From a virus, in IMG/VR virus record IMGVR_UViG_3300048834_000193, positions 1-22,654 of that record: a DNA stretch of 22,654 bases; one strand, given 5' to 3'. Shown here piece by piece: positions 6,929-14,067 of the stretch. Both the position numbers and the translations under genes were made by a program. The notes beneath the pieces are model-generated. The model did not search any database. It saw nothing but the letters and a program-made list of their open reading frames with translations, and was not told the DNA's origin. Each line of letters begins with the position of its first letter. Within the stretch, counting starts at the first letter, position 1.

Positions 6929-8550
6929 CAGGGGAACTCACTCGGATAGGTGGCGACGTACTCGCTCGGGTTCGATGCCAGATACGACATGATCGCGGCG
7001 AAGTTCGGCAGGCTCGGCGCGTACAGCCAGAACCCGTAGTTCGCGCCCCATCCGCCTGGCGCCGCCGTGAAGCACGTCGAGAACAGGTTCGCGATGTTGT
7101 AAGACGTGTTCGACAGGCCGCTCGTCTGGTCCCCGACCTGAATGCCGACCTTGCCGCGATAGTCCGTCGTGCCGAGCGTGCCGTTGATGTACTGCCGTCC
7201 CGTGGACGGGTTCAGGTACAGCGAGTCTGGTCCGCCGAGCACGTAGTCCGCGGAACGCGCCGCTTCTAGGATCGGCTGGAAATACTGCGCGCTGCCGCTG
7301 CCTGAAATATAGTTGACGTAGATGCCGAGCTGTTTCTGAGTGAACGCCGCCCTTGCGGATGGACACAGCCGCTGCAACTGCGTCGCCAGCGCAGACGGGG
7401 AATAGTTCGACGTGCCTTCGTTCGTGGCGATGCTCATGGCCGTCTCGCCGGTCAGCACACCCTCGAACTTCGCCGTGGTGTTATACGACGCGGCCATCGC
7501 TTGAATCAGCGCGATCTTTCGGTCCATGACCGCAGCATTCCAGATTTTCGTCTTGACATCGGTGCCGTCGTCATACGCGCCGCCGTCGAACTCCGGGGTC
7601 GTCAGGTACGCCGGCACGAGGTCTGCCGCGTCCGCCCCGGCATTGTTGAAAATCGCCGTCTGGATCTGCACCCACAGATACTTGCCGGTGGCGAGCTGCG
7701 CCAGTGCGGAGTCGATGATCGAGAAGTCATAGACGCCGCGTGACGTTTCGAGGTCTTTCCAGAACGGACGGATCACGACACCCTTCAGATAGCTGCGGGC
7801 GTTCGCGTAGTTGCAGACGTTCGACACGTCCGTCGTCGTCATCGTCCCATCCGTGGTGATGTAATGGCCGGGATGCCAGTCGAGCAGCACCGACTCGGCC
7901 ACCGTCACCACGCAGGTTGCGCTCGTCGTCAGGATTCCGTCGCCGGCCTGCACGACGATATTGCCAGAGGTGCCGGCCGCCGCAGCCGTGACCGTTACCA
8001 GCCCGCTCGCGGCATTGATCATGATGCCGCTGAGCGTCGTGGTGAGGCTGTAGAACACCTCGCCGCCCTCGGGATCGTTCGCAGTGAACTGAACAGTGCC
8101 GCCCGTTGGGCCGAGGCTCGCCACCGTTGGCGCGACCGAAAACACGGGCGCTTCGTTGCCGGCCGCGACGATCGTCGCCGTGCCGATGGTGCCGGTCTGG
8201 CCCGACTCCCAGGTCGCGAGCGACCAGTTGTAATCGGCGCCCGAGAGCCCGAACGAGCCGCGCGCCCACCTCGAGACGTCGGCGTTCTGGAAGCGGATGT
8301 ACCAGTTGGCGTCGGGTGTACCCGTCGTGCCGACCGTGAAGCTCGACACCTCGCCGAGCACCACTGCGCCGGCCACCGCCGTCGCCCACGGTGCGGCCAT
8401 CGTCCCCGAGCCCATCTCGGTGTTGCTGCCGTTGAACACCTTGACGCTGATCGTGCCCGTCAGGCTCGCTACGATCGCCTCAGCGCGGCTCTGAGCCGTG
8501 GTGGCGGCATCGTAGGCGGCCTTCGTCGTGGTATCGAAGGTCGCACTCAT
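6928..8550 (-). CDS. Modular tail-type protein with Ig-like and glycoside-hydrolase-like domains
   Basis: The 540-residue protein begins with an Ala-rich helix (residues 1-30) and a beta domain that may anchor it (about 31-130). An Ig-like domain follows (about 133-218; NEAPVFSVAPTVASLGPTGG, with 'DPEGGEVFYSL'). Residues about 222-540 resemble a TIM-barrel glycosidase: 'YLKGVVIRPFWKDLETSRGV' then YDFSIID and 'KYLWVQIQTAIF' match the start of clan-A type barrels (W..LE...G.YDF..ID), and Glu369 in GVLTGETAMS sits where the acid/base Glu of such enzymes is expected. The second catalytic Glu is not assigned. It directly follows the portal and its small neighbour, so it may be a capsule- or O-antigen-degrading spike. 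The enzyme role is an inference. Confidence 0.7.
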   Translation of the reverse strand: MSATFDTTTKAAYDAATTAQSRAEAIVASLTGTISVKVFNGSNTEMGSGTMAAPWATAVAGAVVLGEVSSFTVGTTGTPDANWYIRFQNADVSRWARGSFGLSGADYNWSLATWESGQTGTIGTATIVAAGNEAPVFSVAPTVASLGPTGGTVQFTANDPEGGEVFYSLTTTLSGIMINAASGLVTVTAAAAGTSGNIVVQAGDGILTTSATCVVTVAESVLLDWHPGHYITTDGTMTTTDVSNVCNYANARSYLKGVVIRPFWKDLETSRGVYDFSIIDSALAQLATGKYLWVQIQTAIFNNAGADAADLVPAYLTTPEFDGGAYDDGTDVKTKIWNAAVMDRKIALIQAMAASYNTTAKFEGVLTGETAMSIATNEGTSNYSPSALATQLQRLCPSARAAFTQKQLGIYVNYISGSGSAQYFQPILEAARSADYVLGGPDSLYLNPSTGRQYINGTLGTTDYRGKVGIQVGDQTSGLSNTSYNIANLFSTCFTAAPGGWGANYGFWLYAPSLPNFAAIMSYLASNPSEYVATYPSEFP

Positions 8551-8756
8551 GCGCGCGCCTCGCCGCTGATCTCGCCCGTCTCGAGCGTCACATCCTCGCC
8601 CACGATGTCCACGCGCACGCTCGGGTAGTAGAGCACGTAGGTTCCCGGCCCCTGTTTCGCACAGGACTGCAGCGCCTCACGCTCCGCACGGTGGCGCGAC
8701 AGCACCACGCCGTTGCGCGTCACCTCGATGAACCCGTTGGCGGTGATCTCGATCAT
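8547..8756 (-). CDS. Small conserved phage protein next to portal (69 aa)
   Basis: The sequence MIEITANGFIEVTRNGVVLS continues RHRAEREALQSCAKQGPGTYVLYYPSVRVDI. It looks like a two-part fold: an N-terminal beta hairpin (ITANGFIEVTRNGVVL), a helix with acidic and basic residues, then beta strands (TYVLYYPSVRVDIV). It overlaps both neighbours by ATGA, following the portal gene and preceding the glycosidase-like gene. Similar short proteins occur beside structural genes of other phages, but I know no function. A small connector or fibronectin-like cap is possible. Confidence 0.7.
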   Translation of the reverse strand: MIEITANGFIEVTRNGVVLSRHRAEREALQSCAKQGPGTYVLYYPSVRVDIVGEDVTLETGEISGEARA

Positions 8757-11155
8757 TGCACGGTGGAGGTGGCGCCTGAGATACGCCCATCGGCGCCCTT
8801 CTCGAACTTAACCTTCTTGGGCCGCTCAACCGCCTGAATGACGGCCTGCATACCGCTCGTGAACACCTCGGCGAGTTGCCGGAACCCGTCCATCTGCTGC
8901 GCGGCCAGTCCCTGCACGGCCTGCACCGTGGGCGCCTGTACCGCAGCACCGGCCTGAGCCAATGCCGCGTTCGGCTCGGTCGTGAGCCGCGCGCCTCGAG
9001 GTACGCCGTCCTTGCCGAGATCAAACTGCACCTGTTTCGGGGCTTGCACGGCCTCGATGACCGCCTGGAAGCCCTCCTGCACGCCCTGCAGCGTCTGCAC
9101 CACGCCCTCGGTGGTCTGCATCGCCGGGACCATCTGCAGCGCCTGAATGGCCTGCTGGAGCTGCTGCAGGATCATCTGCTGCTGCTGGCCGATCTGCATC
9201 AGCCCCTGCTCGGCGCCCTGCGCCACCTGCCCGACCTGCTGCAATGCGCCCTGAATCTGCTGATCGTACTGGGTGAGCATCATCTGCTGCTCTTGCGCGG
9301 CCTGCTCGCCCTTGACCATCTTGGCGCCCTCGCCCTTGATGAGTTCCATGATCTGCTGCTGCGCGCCCTCGAGCTGCGCGGCGTCATTGGGCGGCGCACC
9401 CTGGAACTGCTCGAGCGCGTCCTCGACCGCGTGGCCGAGCCTTGCGCGGCGTACGACCGCGAGCGCGATCTCTTTCGCCACCTCGACCGGCAGGCCGAGC
9501 GGCACGCCCTGCAGGATCGCGCCGACGCTGTCGATGACTTCCTTCATGCCCGACATGTCGCGGTCGATCGTGTCGGCGACCGTCGAATCCGTCTCCACGT
9601 CCACGCGGTACTCGCGCAACTGGTCGGACTTCAATACCTGCCCGATCTGCTCCCACGTCGGCCCCTCGAGCGCCTGCATCACTTCGGGCGGCGGCTCCTG
9701 GCCCATCTGCTGCGCCTGCATGGCGATCTGCTGCGCCTGCGCCTGATCCTGCTGCGTGGGGAACTTGAGGTTCGTGATCGCGACGAGCGTTTCCTGCGGG
9801 TACTGCTCGGCGATGATTTCGGCCTTGATGCGGAACAGATCCCGCACGAAGCGCTGCACCTCGCGCTGCATCTTCTGCAGCCGCATCGTGCCCCATTGGC
9901 TCTTGAGCTTCTGCGCGCTCGCCGTCTCTGTGGCGTCCGTCGAGCCGCGGATGATGTCCGACAGGCCCGTCAGTTCGTAGATCGTCTGCTTGATCTCGTT
10001 GCGCGCGACGTACAGACCCTCGAGGACTTGCTTCAGCCGCTCGATCGGCATCGTCCAGATGGCCTTGTCCAGACCACCCACCGAGGCAATCTCGCTGATG
10101 TTCGCGACCGGGATCATCTCGTTCTCGCCGGCCGAGAGCAGATTGCCGATCTCTGGCAGGTTCGCACTGTAGGCTCCCCTCACCTTCATCGCGTCCACGA
10201 TCTTGTTGATGCGCGTCGAGATCTTGTCGAGTTCCTTCGCCTGCTCCTCGTAGAGCTTGTAGAGCGGAATCGGCACGAGGCTGCGCGTGGTGGGGACCGC
10301 GTACATCGGCCGCGGGAGCGGGAAGAACCCGGACAGGTGCAGCGGATCCGGTGCGGTGAGCAGCGGCTTGTCCTTGTAGCACGGCGCGATGAAGTGCGCC
10401 TGGCGCGTGTCGCGGTCCCAGATCTCCCACACCAGCGTGGTCTTGAAGATCTCGCGTGACTGCTTGTCCTCGACCGCCTCGGTGTCCTTGCCCTCGGTGT
10501 AGGTGAGCGCTTGCGCGAGTTCGTCGCCGAACTTCTCGGCCGCCATGTCCTGCGTGAAGTCGTGCCGGAACGCGATCCACGGCACCTCGTCCCAGCGCTT
10601 ACCCGGCCCGCGGCGGAAATAGTCCCACTGCACCACCTCGACGCGCACCGCGCGGTCGGTGACGCGCTCCTGCGGAGTCGGCTGTACTTGCGGCTGTTCG
10701 GGCTGCTGCGTCGGCTGCGTCTCGCCGCCCACGATGCGCGGCTCGTAGGCCACTCTCGCCACACCACGACCCGTCACCAGCACGTCGAGCACCGCAGACG
10801 CCATCGATGCGTCGAGGTCGTAGCTGTCCACCTCGTAGGAAAGCGAGCGCTCCATCACCTGCGACACGGCCTTGCCGAGCGGATCCGCGTCCCTGAAGCG
10901 CCTGCGCACGTCGGGCTGCGGCGTGGAGTTGTACAGGGCCGGCGCGAGCGTGTCGGTATTCGACCAGAACACGTTGAACGCGTGCGCCTTCTTGCGCCCG
11001 CCCTCGTACAGTTCCCAGAGCGTCTCGGACTCTTTGCGCCAGTCGTGTTCGGTCTTGTCGGCAACCGCGATCTCGGCGAGCCAGCGCCTCACCACACCGC
11101 GCGGATTGACCTCGATGTCAGCCGGCGTGGTGACTGATGGAACTTCGTCGGTCAT
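8753..11155 (-). CDS. Portal protein with long Gln-rich C-terminal extension
   Basis: The portal forms the dodecameric ring through which DNA enters the head and on which the terminase docks. Residues about 1-450 have portal features: a helical N-terminus (WRKESETLWELYEGGRKKAH), 'FNVFWSNTDTLAPALYNSTP', 'VLVTGRGVARVAYEP', 'VEVVQWDYFRRGPGKRWDE', 'YEEQAKELDKISTRINKI' and 'ELTGLSDIIRGSTDATETAS', the last typical of podovirus-type portals. From about 480 to 700 it is Gln-rich and helical, as in barrel-type extensions. The end holds two copies of a helix-plus-hairpin unit (699-725, VIEAVQAPKQVQF; 772-798, VIQAVERPKKVKF). It lies between large terminase and the 69-aa gene, overlapping both by ATGA. 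At 800 residues it is long for a portal. Confidence 0.88.
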   Translation of the reverse strand: MTDEVPSVTTPADIEVNPRGVVRRWLAEIAVADKTEHDWRKESETLWELYEGGRKKAHAFNVFWSNTDTLAPALYNSTPQPDVRRRFRDADPLGKAVSQVMERSLSYEVDSYDLDASMASAVLDVLVTGRGVARVAYEPRIVGGETQPTQQPEQPQVQPTPQERVTDRAVRVEVVQWDYFRRGPGKRWDEVPWIAFRHDFTQDMAAEKFGDELAQALTYTEGKDTEAVEDKQSREIFKTTLVWEIWDRDTRQAHFIAPCYKDKPLLTAPDPLHLSGFFPLPRPMYAVPTTRSLVPIPLYKLYEEQAKELDKISTRINKIVDAMKVRGAYSANLPEIGNLLSAGENEMIPVANISEIASVGGLDKAIWTMPIERLKQVLEGLYVARNEIKQTIYELTGLSDIIRGSTDATETASAQKLKSQWGTMRLQKMQREVQRFVRDLFRIKAEIIAEQYPQETLVAITNLKFPTQQDQAQAQQIAMQAQQMGQEPPPEVMQALEGPTWEQIGQVLKSDQLREYRVDVETDSTVADTIDRDMSGMKEVIDSVGAILQGVPLGLPVEVAKEIALAVVRRARLGHAVEDALEQFQGAPPNDAAQLEGAQQQIMELIKGEGAKMVKGEQAAQEQQMMLTQYDQQIQGALQQVGQVAQGAEQGLMQIGQQQQMILQQLQQAIQALQMVPAMQTTEGVVQTLQGVQEGFQAVIEAVQAPKQVQFDLGKDGVPRGARLTTEPNAALAQAGAAVQAPTVQAVQGLAAQQMDGFRQLAEVFTSGMQAVIQAVERPKKVKFEKGADGRISGATSTVQ

Positions 11156-12504
11156 TCAGCCCCCAGCCGCGCGCGACGCCGCTGCGCGATGATCTCGTTG
11201 ATGGTCAGTTGGGTGGATTGCTTGAAGCGGATCACGTTCGGCTTGGGAACGTCACGCACCCACGGGCGCGCCATCGCGGCATAACGAAGTTGGTCGACCG
11301 CGTGATCTTCCGCCTCACTATCCAAATCTTCGGGCCGGATGTCGTCGTGCTGCATCGTTGGCAGCGTGCGGATGATGTGTACGCAGGTGTCGAAAAAGTA
11401 AATCATCGGGCGCTCGTCTTCGCCCACTAACCGCGAGCGCACCATGTCCCAGCCACCCATCGCGCCGCGCTTACCGACGCGAGAGTTATCGGCGCGTTGG
11501 AAATACACGCCCCGCTTTGCCATGCGTTCGCCAATGGACGGGCCGCCGTCCTCGGAGAACGCAGCCGGGTCGATCACCGAATAGTCGATCTTCTCGTCGG
11601 GTGCCTGGCGCTCCAGAATCCCATCGGCCACCGCTTCCGCGGTCATCTTCAGGCCGACGTTCGGCTGGCCCGGTGCCATGCCGTACCACTCCCGATATTG
11701 CACCAGCGCACCGCGCGGAATGTCCTTGAGCTCGCCATCGGACACGGCGTACCAGCCCACGGAGAACGGCTTCGTCGAGCCCCAGTCCATCGCGCGCAGC
11801 CTCACCCAATGCTTTGGGATCTCGAAGGGTTTGACGACGTGCAGCGCGGTGGAGAACTCAGGGAAGAAAGCCCCAGCGACGACGTTCCAGTCCCCCTCTT
11901 CCATCGCCTTGACCAGGGCCGGCGCACCCAGTCCGCGCAGTCGCGCGCGATAATTCGGATCGTCGCTCGCCATGCTTGGGTTGTCATCGAGGCGTGCCGG
12001 GATGAACTGTCGCAGCATCCCGCCCTCTTCGTCCGCGGTCTGCCACACCTCGAGCGGAACGTGGCCGTCGATGAATGCCGACTTCACCCAATGGTGCCCC
12101 ACGTTGCCGGGATTGCTCGAGGCGAGAATGCGCGGGAACGCGCCGGCCAGCCCTTCGGGAAGGTTCAGGCCCACAGCGCGGACTCGCGAGCGCAGGAATC
12201 GATAGATGACCTCAGTGAAGGTCGTGAGTTCATCGATGAGCAGAACATGGATCTCCGCACCGAGGTACTTGAAGCGGTGCTTCTCTTCCTGGCAGTGGCA
12301 GAGATAGATCTTGCTGCCGTTCCAGAACCGAATCTCGCCTTCGATAATCTCCACGAGGCCGGCATTGCTCCAGCCGGCGAGCATGGCGCGCAAACCCTTC
12401 GGACCTTCGATGTGGTTCTTGACCAGATCCTCGCTGATGCGCCGGAACAGATAGCACTGCAACCCGGCGATCTGGGCGCACCAGGTAACCGCAGCGACCC
12501 GCAT
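11152..12504 (-). CDS. terL: Terminase large subunit, main part (Walker A lost by frameshift)
   Basis: This frame holds most of a phage large terminase, the ATPase-nuclease that pumps DNA into the head. Visible from its first ATG are 'CYLFRRISEDLVKNH', the Walker B 'VLLIDE' (D91, E92), the coupling motif 'ILASSNPGN' (residues 127-133), and nuclease acidic residues in 'AMDWGSTKPFS' (D240), 'YSVIDPAAF' (D312) and 'EDHAVDQLRYAAM' (D400 or D404). The ATG at 12504 is not a believable native start, because the ATPase needs its P-loop: the upstream bases in this frame encode GGKSHL, and the rest of the N-terminus is in another frame (12522-12623). The break is a likely 5-base insertion. Unless frameshifting or a sequence error explains it, the protein is inactive. 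It overlaps the portal by ATGA. Confidence 0.85.
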   Translation of the reverse strand: MRVAAVTWCAQIAGLQCYLFRRISEDLVKNHIEGPKGLRAMLAGWSNAGLVEIIEGEIRFWNGSKIYLCHCQEEKHRFKYLGAEIHVLLIDELTTFTEVIYRFLRSRVRAVGLNLPEGLAGAFPRILASSNPGNVGHHWVKSAFIDGHVPLEVWQTADEEGGMLRQFIPARLDDNPSMASDDPNYRARLRGLGAPALVKAMEEGDWNVVAGAFFPEFSTALHVVKPFEIPKHWVRLRAMDWGSTKPFSVGWYAVSDGELKDIPRGALVQYREWYGMAPGQPNVGLKMTAEAVADGILERQAPDEKIDYSVIDPAAFSEDGGPSIGERMAKRGVYFQRADNSRVGKRGAMGGWDMVRSRLVGEDERPMIYFFDTCVHIIRTLPTMQHDDIRPEDLDSEAEDHAVDQLRYAAMARPWVRDVPKPNVIRFKQSTQLTINEIIAQRRRARLGAE

Positions 12505-12521
12505 GAGGTGACTTTTCCCAC

Positions 12522-12623
12522 CTAACCTCCAGCCGCGCCGCCATACAGAATCTCTGTGGCGTGCGACTGGAAGGCTCTCCCTTGTTTGGCGTGGAGCGAG
12601 AAATCGATGGGCGCTTCGATCAC
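12522..12623 (-). pseudogene. terL: Out-of-frame N-terminal fragment of terminase large subunit
   Basis: A GTG at 12623, just after the small-terminase stop (12628-12630) and with GGGGA upstream, opens 33 codons: VIEAPIDFSLHAKQGRAFQS, then HATEILYGGAAGG, then TAG (12522-12524). This is the expected start of a large terminase leading into the Walker A loop, which in relatives continues GKSHL. The required GGKSHLMRV is encoded directly downstream but in the -1 frame. Deleting 5 bases (TAGGT, 12520-12524, or an equivalent shift) would restore one continuous protein with a perfect GAAGGGKS loop. A -1 ribosomal shift would instead give AGRLGGKS, which still fits the loose consensus [AG]x4GK[ST]. 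Confidence 0.8.
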
Positions 12624-12627
12624 TGGA

Positions 12628-13032
12628 TCACGTCCCCGAAATCGTGACGTTGACGATGGCCTGAATCCGGTTGCCGTCCGCGTCGGCGTGCTTCAGCAAC
12701 GTCGCATCACCGTACTTTTTTGCCGCAACCTTCGAGGCGAACCACTTGCGGGCGTCAATTCGGACGCGAGCCTTTGCTGGATCGGGCTCGGTATCCGAAA
12801 TATCCACGATGTCCTCGGCGTGCGTATCGGCCTGGAGATCCCTCGCGCGCGCGTATTGGGCACAAAACTGATCGTCCTGCGACAGCCACCGGAGCACCGT
12901 TAGCTTTTCCGGCATCCCTTCGTCGCGGCAAATACTGCGCAGCGACTCGCCCAGTGAGATGCGCTCACAGATGGCGGCGGCCAGTTCGGCCGTGAAGAGG
13001 CTCGGGCGTCCCACACGCCGCTTATGCCCCAC
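12628..13032 (-). CDS. terS: Terminase small subunit (Sf6 gp1-like)
   Basis: The small terminase recognises the packaging site and loads the large subunit. The start is GTG (MGHKRRVGRPSLF). The N-terminal HTH reads 'ELAAAICERISLGESLRSIC', 'RDEGMPEKLTVLRWLSQDD', followed by 'YARARDLQADTHAEDIVDIS', the pattern of Sf6-type small terminases. The C-terminal 'ARKWFASKVAAKKYGD' is also typical of this family, and the protein ends in beta strands (IQAIVNVTISGT). Length (134 residues) fits. It overlaps the upstream HTH gene by 11 bases and is followed within a few bases by the large terminase start. This places the window in the packaging region. Confidence 0.88.
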   Translation of the reverse strand: MGHKRRVGRPSLFTAELAAAICERISLGESLRSICRDEGMPEKLTVLRWLSQDDQFCAQYARARDLQADTHAEDIVDISDTEPDPAKARVRIDARKWFASKVAAKKYGDATLLKHADADGNRIQAIVNVTISGT

Positions 13033-13219
13033 TCTCGGTCTCAGGGGAATCGGGTGGACGCTTGTTGACCAGCCTGCGGTACTCGCGCTCTACCCTGCGG
13101 ATGGTGCTCTGTGAGCAGCCGAATTCGGCGGCGAGGGCTTTGAGCAGTCCCTCGCGCCATCTGAGGCGGCGCTCGAGGACGATCGCTTCCTGCTCGGGGG
13201 TGAGGCGCTTGGCGGTCAT
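13022..13219 (-). CDS. Small helix-turn-helix protein (65 aa)
   Basis: I place the start at ATG 13219, which overlaps the stop of the nuclease gene (ATGA), rather than at a longer upstream frame. The protein runs MTAKRLTPEQEAIVLERRLR, then WREGLLKALAAEFGCSQ and STIRRVEREYRRL. The segment 'LLKALAAEFGCSQSTIRRVE' is a Fis/Hin-like HTH with the usual 'A.eFG.S..Ti.r' turn. The tail (VNKRPPDSPETESGA) looks disordered. It directly precedes small terminase with an 11-base overlap. It may act as a packaging-site DNA-binding helper or as a local regulator; neither can be decided from the sequence. Confidence 0.68.
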   Translation of the reverse strand: MTAKRLTPEQEAIVLERRLRWREGLLKALAAEFGCSQSTIRRVEREYRRLVNKRPPDSPETESGA

Positions 13220-13506
13220 CGCACCGCTCCAATGGCCTGCAGCGCTTCCTGGGGCGTCCTGACGACGTACACGGGCAAGCCCTTGCGCTGGCACTCGGCG
13301 ATGGTCTCGGTCTGCGTGGCGCGGTCCTTGCGGGGTTTGCGCTCCCCTTCCCGCTTGACCTCGAGCAGCACGAAGCGGCCGTGCAGGCCTACCAGCAGGT
13401 CGAGGGGCAGGGACATGCGCCAGACTTTGGCCCCGGCGGCCTCGAGGGCTTCCACGATGGCGCGCTCGTTCGCGTCCCGCTTGGCGGCTCGGCGGAAAAT
13501 GGTCAT
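13216..13506 (-). CDS. VRR-NUC-like PD-(D/E)XK nuclease
   Basis: The 96-residue protein fits small phage VRR-NUC domains. It has 'RDANERAIVEALEAAGAKVW' (E14), 'LPLDLLVGLHGRFVLLEVKR' with D36 and the E49-V-K51 core, then a conserved-looking helix 'TQTETIAECQRKGLPVYVVR'. The canonical 'PDLLVG' is LDLLVG here. Such stand-alone domains are predicted metal-dependent nucleases, some acting on branched DNA. Start and stop overlap the neighbours by ATGA. Its place directly before the HTH and terminase genes suggests trimming or resolving branched DNA before packaging, as proposed for other phage resolvases; this is inference. Confidence 0.78.
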   Translation of the reverse strand: MTIFRRAAKRDANERAIVEALEAAGAKVWRMSLPLDLLVGLHGRFVLLEVKREGERKPRKDRATQTETIAECQRKGLPVYVVRTPQEALQAIGAVR

Positions 13507-14054
13507 GCGTAACTGAGCATCAGGAAGTCGTTGCCGCTGGATAACGTCAGGGTGCTTTGCGCCATCAGGAACGCCCCGACCGGAACCCAGCAGATCAGCG
13601 TCCCGTCCGCCTTCGCCGCGACCAGACCAGACACGTCCATGCCGTGATCGGCTGTCAGAGCCACGTCGCTATCCATGCGAACAGTCCATCCCTTCGTTGA
13701 GAAATGAGTGTCTATCGGTGGCGCGAGAATGTCAGTCAGGTCATGGACATTCGTGTGCGCAACGATATCGAGCCGATACCCCGTCCCGACTGCATAGATT
13801 CTCGCCGGTCCCGCGAACCATGCCATGCCGTATTCGAACGCGCCGACCTCCGCGCAGCCGTAGACCTGTACGCGATGGTTAGGGATGCCAGGCGCAGGTT
13901 CCCACGTGGCGTCCGCTGCATCCTCAAGCTCGAGTTCGTCCTCCCAATAATTTTCTCGATAATCATCGAGCGGCACGGCCTCGCCACGCAGCACAACCGG
14001 AGCAGCCACCGCAATGCCGAGAATCCCCAGAAATCCACGTCTGCTGGTCGTCAT
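13503..14054 (-). CDS. Predicted exported protein with twin-arginine (Tat) signal
   Basis: The start at ATG 14054 follows GGGAGG 8 bases upstream and gives MTTSRRGFLGILGIAVAAPV, a textbook Tat leader: S4-R5-R6-G7-F8-L9 followed by a hydrophobic stretch to about residue 22. An alternative start 27 codons upstream would run through the end of the previous gene and bury the signal. The mature part (about 157 residues) is acidic near its start (DDYRENYWEDELELEDAAD) and then beta-rich, ending 'AQSTLTLSSGNDFLMLSYA' like a phage structural domain. No cofactor motif is evident. A folded, exported phage product is unusual. It may alter the host surface or be a captured host gene. Function is unknown. 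Confidence 0.68.
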   Translation of the reverse strand: MTTSRRGFLGILGIAVAAPVVLRGEAVPLDDYRENYWEDELELEDAADATWEPAPGIPNHRVQVYGCAEVGAFEYGMAWFAGPARIYAVGTGYRLDIVAHTNVHDLTDILAPPIDTHFSTKGWTVRMDSDVALTADHGMDVSGLVAAKADGTLICWVPVGAFLMAQSTLTLSSGNDFLMLSYA

Positions 14055-14067
14055 AACCTGACCTCCC

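Noticed and set aside
1-8550. Diversity-generating retroelement or variable-repeat adhesin
   Set aside because: No reverse transcriptase gene and no template/variable repeat pair is visible, although several adhesin-like genes are present.
7864-8628. A 254-codon plus-strand frame
   Set aside because: Its composition is Arg/His/Gly-rich with no recognisable domain, opposite the glycosidase-like gene.
8876-10459. A 527-codon open frame on the plus strand
   Set aside because: It is antisense to the portal. The Gln- and Leu-rich codons of the portal remove stops in this frame; the product is Arg/His/Leu-rich with no domain and no ribosome site.
11497-12525. A 342-codon plus-strand frame
   Set aside because: It is antisense to the large terminase and shows no domain pattern.
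12505-12540. Programmed -1 frameshift as the simple explanation of the terL break
   Set aside because: Not accepted as the main reading because no X-XXY-YYZ slippery heptamer precedes the stop; kept only as an alternative in the finding.
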